From Cenococcum geophilum 1.58 (Eukaryota > Ascomycota > Dothideomycetes > Gloniales > Gloniaceae), in NCBI GenBank assembly GCA_001692895.1, contig KV748178.1, positions 1,350,536 to 1,414,535 of the forward strand: a stretch of DNA of 64,000 nucleotides, written 5' to 3'. Below the pieces are notes generated by a model that was not told the DNA's origin, did no database searches, and worked only from the letters and a program-made list of their open reading frames with translations. Positions 59,099-64,000 of this stretch are shown one piece after another; positions within the stretch are counted from its first letter, which is position 1, and every line of letters begins with the position of its first letter. Made by a program: the position numbers and the translations under genes.

Positions 59099-59208
59099 CT
59101 AGCGTCTATATATTACTTAGCAGCATTTACCTTAGTAACGCACAATACTAAGACCTTCCGCAATATTCGCGAATATTAAACGTAGTCACTACGTGGCTAA
59201 TTCGCTTT
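59099..59208 (+). repeat. Ngaro split repeat A2
   Basis: Second copy of A1. Follows B1 without a gap, as in Ngaro, PAT and VIPER elements. Confidence 0.88.
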
Positions 59209-59251
59209 CCCTACCTGCTATCCCTTGTATTTAGTATGCATTATATATAGA

Positions 59252-59335
59252 TAGCGCTTTAAGGCAATTCTTTAGTAGGTGCTAGGAACTAGTAAAACTA
59301 CTAAGAGCCAGCCTTAATGCGACTACTATAGTTAG
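59252..59335 (+). repeat. Third, degenerate partial copy of the B repeat
   Basis: Between A2 and B2, the stretch GCTTTAAGGCAATTC through the GGTGCTAGGAACTAG phrase repeats the central part of B1 imperfectly. It is shorter and more diverged than B1/B2. Confidence 0.55.
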
Positions 59336-59361
59336 ATAGTCTTGCAGCTATAGGCTTGCGG

Positions 59362-59521
59362 TTAGGGATATCTAGCCGCTTTAGGGTAAATCCTTAGCAG
59401 ATTTGAGTGCTAGGAACTAGCAAAACTGCTAAGAACTAGCCCTAGAGCGACCTTATAGCCCTACGCCTCCTAATTATACAAAAATTAAAATATCCCCTTA
59501 CGTGACTGCGATAGATAGATA
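59362..59521 (+). repeat. Ngaro split repeat B2
   Basis: Matches B1 at equal length. It ends at GATAGATA, after which Helitron C resumes with GCTTCCTATT. Confidence 0.88.
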
Positions 59522-61400
59522 GCTTCCTATTAAGCTTATATTAACTCTTATTAGTACCTACCTAACTACTTCTGTAATTGGAAACTAGAGAAAGGTTATA
59601 AAACTACTAATAATATTAATAAGTTTAAGGGCGATTTTGTAGATGACTTAGAGCTATACTAGTTCTTTAAGGCCCTATATACCCGCGTTTAAAATACTAA
59701 CGGAGTTAAAATTAAGGATCCTAATAGGCTTAGTAATAGGGAGCTTAATTATAACTATAATTAGAGTACGCATTAGGGTACGTACCCGTAGCTTAATAAG
59801 AGGACTTATTAGTAGGAAGTATGGCTACAGCCTTTACCGTAAAGCCGCCTATCCTAAATAGCAACTCCGTCCTCCTTATAACTAGGTTAGCATTATATCT
59901 ATAATATTATAGTTAATTACTATAGGCAGATCTAAGCGGGCCTTAGCCCCCCCCTACTGCGGATTAACGTTAATAGAGAGGCAGGAACCGGTAAATTGCA
60001 TCTTATTGCTGTCCTCTTTACTACGCTCTGTAATATAGTAAGGGCTAATAGCAAGCCGTCGCTATTAGCTTAAGCTACCCCTACTAGGGTAGCTGCCTTT
60101 AGTATTAACGGCAGAACTATATACAATCTATTAAGGTTACCAGTAAATTATCCATTTAAGAAATTGCCTACTACTAGTCTTACGCCTCTATAATAAGCTT
60201 TTAAGGATATTTACTATCTTATCCTTAACAAGAAATCTATAATTGGGTAAGTATATCTAGCCTAAATTAATTACCGCCTCTATTAGATTTACCCTACGCG
60301 TAATAACGACTACTTTAAAGGCTTAAACATCTTACTAGTAGGCGATTTCCATTAGCTTCCCCCTATAGGTTAGGCGGCCTTATACAGCAATCTACCCGCT
60401 AGGCCGTTAGAGCTCGCTAGCTATAGAAAGGGAGCCTATAAGGTGATTAACTAAACAGCTATCCTAGATTAAGTTATACGGCAGGGCGGTAATAACGCTA
60501 AAAGCTTTATATTTAGGACCGCCTTTACGGAGCTACGTAGTGATTTTATAAGTAATTTAACCTAGAAGCTTCTTTTAACTAGGTATAAGCAGGGCCTATC
60601 TACTAATAAGGTTGCGGGCTTCGATAACGCAATTTGGCTATATAGTATACGCGCTGCTATAGGTAAGTATAACGCTATTTAGCTTCGCGACCTTTTACAG
60701 CCAGTAGTGGCTATTAAGTTAGTTAATACTGGTGTAGGTGTACGGAAAGTTACTCCTAATTAGTGCGATACTATAGAGAATCTAGCCCTATATATTAGCG
60801 CGAAACTAATATTAATATAGAATATCTGGATTGAACTAGGCTTAGTAAACGGTACTACTAATATAGTTAAAGATATTATATAGAAGGGACACGCGGATAT
60901 TAAAAAGGATCAGCCTCAGTTACTACTAATTATAGTAGATAGGTATAACGGACTTACCCTATTCACTTAGTAGGATAGTAAGAAAGTTATTTCTATATTT
61001 TCCGTGCTTTATAAGTAGGAGGGTATAAAAGGCTCTTACTTACGGCGTTAATTTCTAATTACTTTAGCTTTTGCTCTTACTGTATATAAAAGCCAGGGCC
61101 TAATACTTAACTAGGTAGTTCTAGATATTAAGGAAAAGAATAAGATAGCCGGGCTAACCTATATAGCAATCTCACGAGTTAAGAAGCTTTTAGGGCTTAT
61201 ATTTAAACGTAGGTTTAATATAAAACGATTTTAGTTATCTATAAGTAAGACCAAAGAGGTATAATAAGAAGATTTTATACGGAGGCAGTAGTAACTACTC
61301 GTAAACGACTTTTCCTAATTAGGAAATTATATACTAGCTCAGAGGTAAGCGGAGAATGTAGTATTTGTCTTAGTTTTCTAACTTTTAAATAGCTTAACCG
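59522..61400 (+). pseudogene. Helitron C, PIF1 helicase segment
   Basis: Collinear with 17403-19260 of copy A. Contains the GDFH-LPPIG form of the GDFYQLPPIG motif near 60340-60365 and a late YKSQGLILN box near 61090, which keeps a Gln lost to a stop in copy A. Stops throughout. Confidence 0.78.
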
Positions 61401-62434
61401 CGAAATCCAATTTTCTAAATTTCAACCCCCCTATCCGTCCTACTTTTTTACTACTTCTAAAGCTGTTAGATATACATATAATAGTATATAGGGAGAATTA
61501 GTAGTATTGCCGGATTAATATTACTGCTATTTGTAGCGTTAATCGATTTTTTAAATTTTTTAACTTTTTTTAAAGAGCAGAAATGTCGCTTATATAAGGA
61601 GTTACGTGACCTCTAATAATACATACTACTTAGGACCGTATATTAGCAGCCACGACTTCTCTATACTATAGTTAAGATTTTATATATACCGCACCTAAAG
61701 CTGCTTAAAATAACTATTATCTATAGATCTGCCGATTTACAAATTAAAAATTAGACGTAGTTAGAGCTATTAGTAGGGGTTATTAATCGCGCTCCCCGTA
61801 ATAAAATCTAACTAATAAATAAACTAACAAATTAAATTAAAAGTTTAGAACGTCTAAATAAGGTTCTGCTAAGACGCTAATTAACCCCTAACCTGGACCC
61901 TTTCTAACCTATTAAATTCTAAAAATGACAACCTCTACTAAATTAAAAATCAACCTTATCCTTAATAAGCCATCTAATTAGATTTAATGGTTCTTTATTA
62001 TTTAAGATACAGCTAAAACTAACGAGGTATAGCACCATTTAAGAAGAAAGATAATCTTCTAAAGCTAGAACTACTAAGTTGGCCCATACTAAGGGATATA
62101 CTACCTATGGCTATATTAATAGTAAAGCTAGACCTAAATTAGCTTACTGCCTATAACTAGCTCTACGCCGAATATAAGGGCGATTTACGCGTACACTAGA
62201 AGCAAAAACAGGCTATAAACGATATTAATAACTACATTATTTGTACTACATTAGTAGCCTACCTTTTACTTATTAACAGCCTTAGTAGTCGGTTATATTA
62301 AATATTTAAGGCGTCTCTACTACTATAGTAGCCACTGCAGTAATAGAGATACCCCGTATTTTAGTAAGTAATTAAGCCCATCTTGTACGAGAATCTTATA
62401 CTTCTTAGTACTTACTAAATTATATACTTACAGG
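61400..62434. other. Helitron C non-coding 3' region
   Basis: Homologous to 19260-20325 of copy A. It holds a second diverged stretch (61960-62350) with partial protein-like character in all three copies but no domain I recognise. Confidence 0.45.
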
Positions 62435-63165
62435 GCCTCCTCCCGTCTATAAATACTCCCTCCTTTATACCTTCCTTTCTTCTTTTCTTCTTCCTTATAA
62501 GAGCTAGAGGTACTCTAATACTCCTCCCTAGTCCTTACTAAGGGATTTATTAGTTAATATAGCGATATAGATAGTATCTAACGAGGAGACGGGTAAGAGA
62601 GGAGATAGGAAGGACGGAGGGGCGTCTAGTAGGTGTTAGTTAAATAATGTTAATGTCTATATTATAGCTACCTAATCTCCTATTTATAGGCCTCCTCCTA
62701 TCTATAAATACTTTCTCCTCTACACCTTCCTCTCTTCTTTTTTCTTCTTTCTTATAAGAGCTAGAGGCGCTCTAATACCCCTCCCCAATCCCTATTAAGG
62801 GATTTATTGGTTAATATAGCAATATAGACAGCATCTAACGAGGAGACAGGTAAGAGAGAAGACAGGAAGGACAGAGGGGCGTCCAGTAGGTGTTAGTTAA
62901 GTAATGTTAATATCTATATTATAGCTGCCTAATCTCCCGTTTATAGGCCTCCTCCCATCTATAAATACTCCCTCCTCTATACCTTCCTCTCTTCTTCTTT
63001 TTTCTTCCTTATAAGAGCTAGAGGCGCTCTAATACCCCTCCCTAGTCTCTATTAAGGGATCTATTAGTTAATATAGCGATATAAATAGTATTAGATAAGG
63101 AGACGGGTAAGAGAGGAGATAGGAAGGACGGAGGAACCTCTGGTAGGTGTTAGTTAAGCAATATT
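62435..63165. repeat. Three tandem repeats (255-257 bp) in Helitron C 3' region
   Basis: Units start at 62435, 62690 and 62947. They are slightly longer than in A and B because of a short GAGCTAGAGG-type insertion after CTTATAA in each unit. Confidence 0.82.
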
Positions 63166-63554
63166 AATAGCGGTTTTTATTACCCAAAAATTGCGTTATA
63201 TAATGATATTTGGGAACGCAAATATATACCCCTATCCTATACTCACACCACTACTAAATATTCTAGATTTTGTACTCGGAGCTACTTATAATAGGTATTT
63301 CTAGAAAATCTGCCAGTTTAAAGCTCTACAATTAAACGTTATTAACGTTTTATATAGGGGTTGTCAATTAAGCTCCCGGGACACAATTTTTAAAGTTTAA
63401 CACTATACTAATATTACGACCTTCTTATAGTGACCGAGCCACCCCCAATCTCCTCCCCCTCCTCCCCCCTCCCATTACTCGGCGCTGAGCTATTACATCA
63501 TCGCTAAGCCATCGTGTCATTATACGTCCAAACTGGGTGGGTAATAATGTAGTT

Positions 63555-63661
63555 ACTTAATTATATTAGACGTCTCTATATATAGTTATATCTCTTCCTA
63601 TACGCGTATTTAATTAAGTTAGGGTAGTAAACTTACTTTAATTCCAGCTATACGGCGATTT
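63555..63661. repeat. 107-bp insertion specific to Helitron copy C
   Basis: Copies A and B read GTGGTTAATAGTTATTAGG here. Copy C has 107 bp of AT-rich sequence between GTAGTT and AGTTATTAGG. AGTT occurs on both sides. No clear terminal inverted repeat, so the element type is unknown. Confidence 0.5.
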
Positions 63662-64000
63662 AGTTATTAGGCATTAAAAATATTTAGTATATAAATCTTT
63701 AAATTGGAATTATAATCTACTATATTAGATCCTACGTAGAGGGCTCTATATTAAAGCTCTGCAGTCTAAATATATACTAGATTCGTGACCAATATAATCC
63801 TTAAGCCTAGCTTAAGTAGGGCGCCTTGGTTATTGTAGTAGATCCTTACCTAGCAGTAACTAAGGCGCTTTAATCTTACTACTACTTCTAAATTAAGCAA
63901 AAGCTCTATATAGGGGGGTCCCAGGGGGTCTCCCTTTAGAAAACCTTATCTCTATATATATTAATTAAAGTCTATATAATAAAGCTCTAAAATTAATTGG

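Larger units (their letters stand above)
54655..59521 (+). mobile_element. Complete Ngaro-type (DIRS-like) tyrosine-recombinase retrotransposon
   Basis: Split direct repeats in the Ngaro order: A1 (54655-54764), coding region, B1 (58939-59098) abutting A2 (59099-59208), a short spacer, then B2 (59362-59521). A copies are 110 bp and B copies 160 bp. Flanks match copy A of the Helitron with no target duplication, as expected for recombinase-mediated integration of a circle. The coding region has gag-like, DIRS-type RT and tyrosine recombinase relics. The structure is complete but RIP has inactivated it. Confidence 0.88.
38337..64000 (+). mobile_element. Helitron-like element, copy C, split by nested insertions
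   Basis: Helitron sequence homologous to copies A and B lies at 38337-38479, 44931-45735, 52364-54654 and 59522-63992. The interruptions are the helicase/DUF6589 element, the retroposon carrying a Gypsy, and the Ngaro element. The junctions read cleanly against copy A. The 3' terminus is not reached. Near 63992 the sequence departs from copies A and B (after AAGCTCTAA), perhaps at a further insertion. Being host to all the others, it is the oldest layer here. Confidence 0.8.

Noticed and set aside
1-64000. tRNA or other RNA genes, and a Starship-type giant element
   Set aside because: No cloverleaf or RNA polymerase III box pair stood out. The only tyrosine recombinase belongs to the Ngaro element, not to a DUF3435 captain, so the NLR is not shown to be Starship cargo.

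Overview
The window looks like a transposon-rich, AT-rich island of a filamentous ascomycete (Pezizomycotina), with a few ordinary genes in more GC-balanced pockets. The organism call is inferred from four things: an intron-bearing PNP-NACHT-WD40 NLR gene, a secreted intradiol dioxygenase, chromodomain Gypsy and Ngaro/DIRS retroelements, and pervasive repeat-induced point mutation (RIP). RIP is visible directly. Transposon reading frames are full of TAG/TAA stops where Trp or Gln is expected. Catalytic His and Asp/Glu codons have become Tyr and Asn/Lys, and paired target-site duplications or repeats differ only by C/T. No species can be named.

Layout: 1-5805 is the 3' part of a chromodomain Gypsy element (plus strand) ending in a 3' LTR. 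5806-7340 is RIP-mutated repeat followed by a Copia LTR and gag fragment. 7341-8715 is a poly(A)-tailed retroposon (minus strand) with a 16-unit minisatellite. 8716-10800 is repeat-derived but much less RIP-mutated. The dioxygenase gene (one frameshift) is at 11857-13076. Two Helitron-like elements follow head-to-tail (A 14001-21822, B 21823-29560); B carries a fresh solo LTR. Another solo LTR is at 29698-30068. The NLR gene spans 31879-36309 in six exons; its WD40 array has frameshifts and a premature stop. A quinone-oxidoreductase-like MDR gene (minus strand) is at 37127-38107.

From 38337 to the window end lies a third Helitron copy (C), broken by nested insertions: a 6.4-kb DNA element (38480-44919), a second copy of the retroposon (45736-52349) that itself contains a complete Gypsy element (45854-51705), and a complete Ngaro-type tyrosine-recombinase retrotransposon (54655-59521). 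Each junction can be read against Helitron copies A and B.

The most unusual object is the 38480-44919 element. It has an 11-bp target duplication, short near-palindromic inverted termini, and ends that both fold into branched hairpins. It carries a RecQ-like helicase relic and, converging on it, a DUF6589-like protein relic. More than twenty copies of GCGGATAT/ATATCCGC are spread through it, in both orientations and several frames. I do not recognise it as an established transposon superfamily.

Apart from the MDR gene, and the dioxygenase and NLR genes with the stated defects, nothing here looks capable of making an intact protein. All transposon coding regions are RIP relics.
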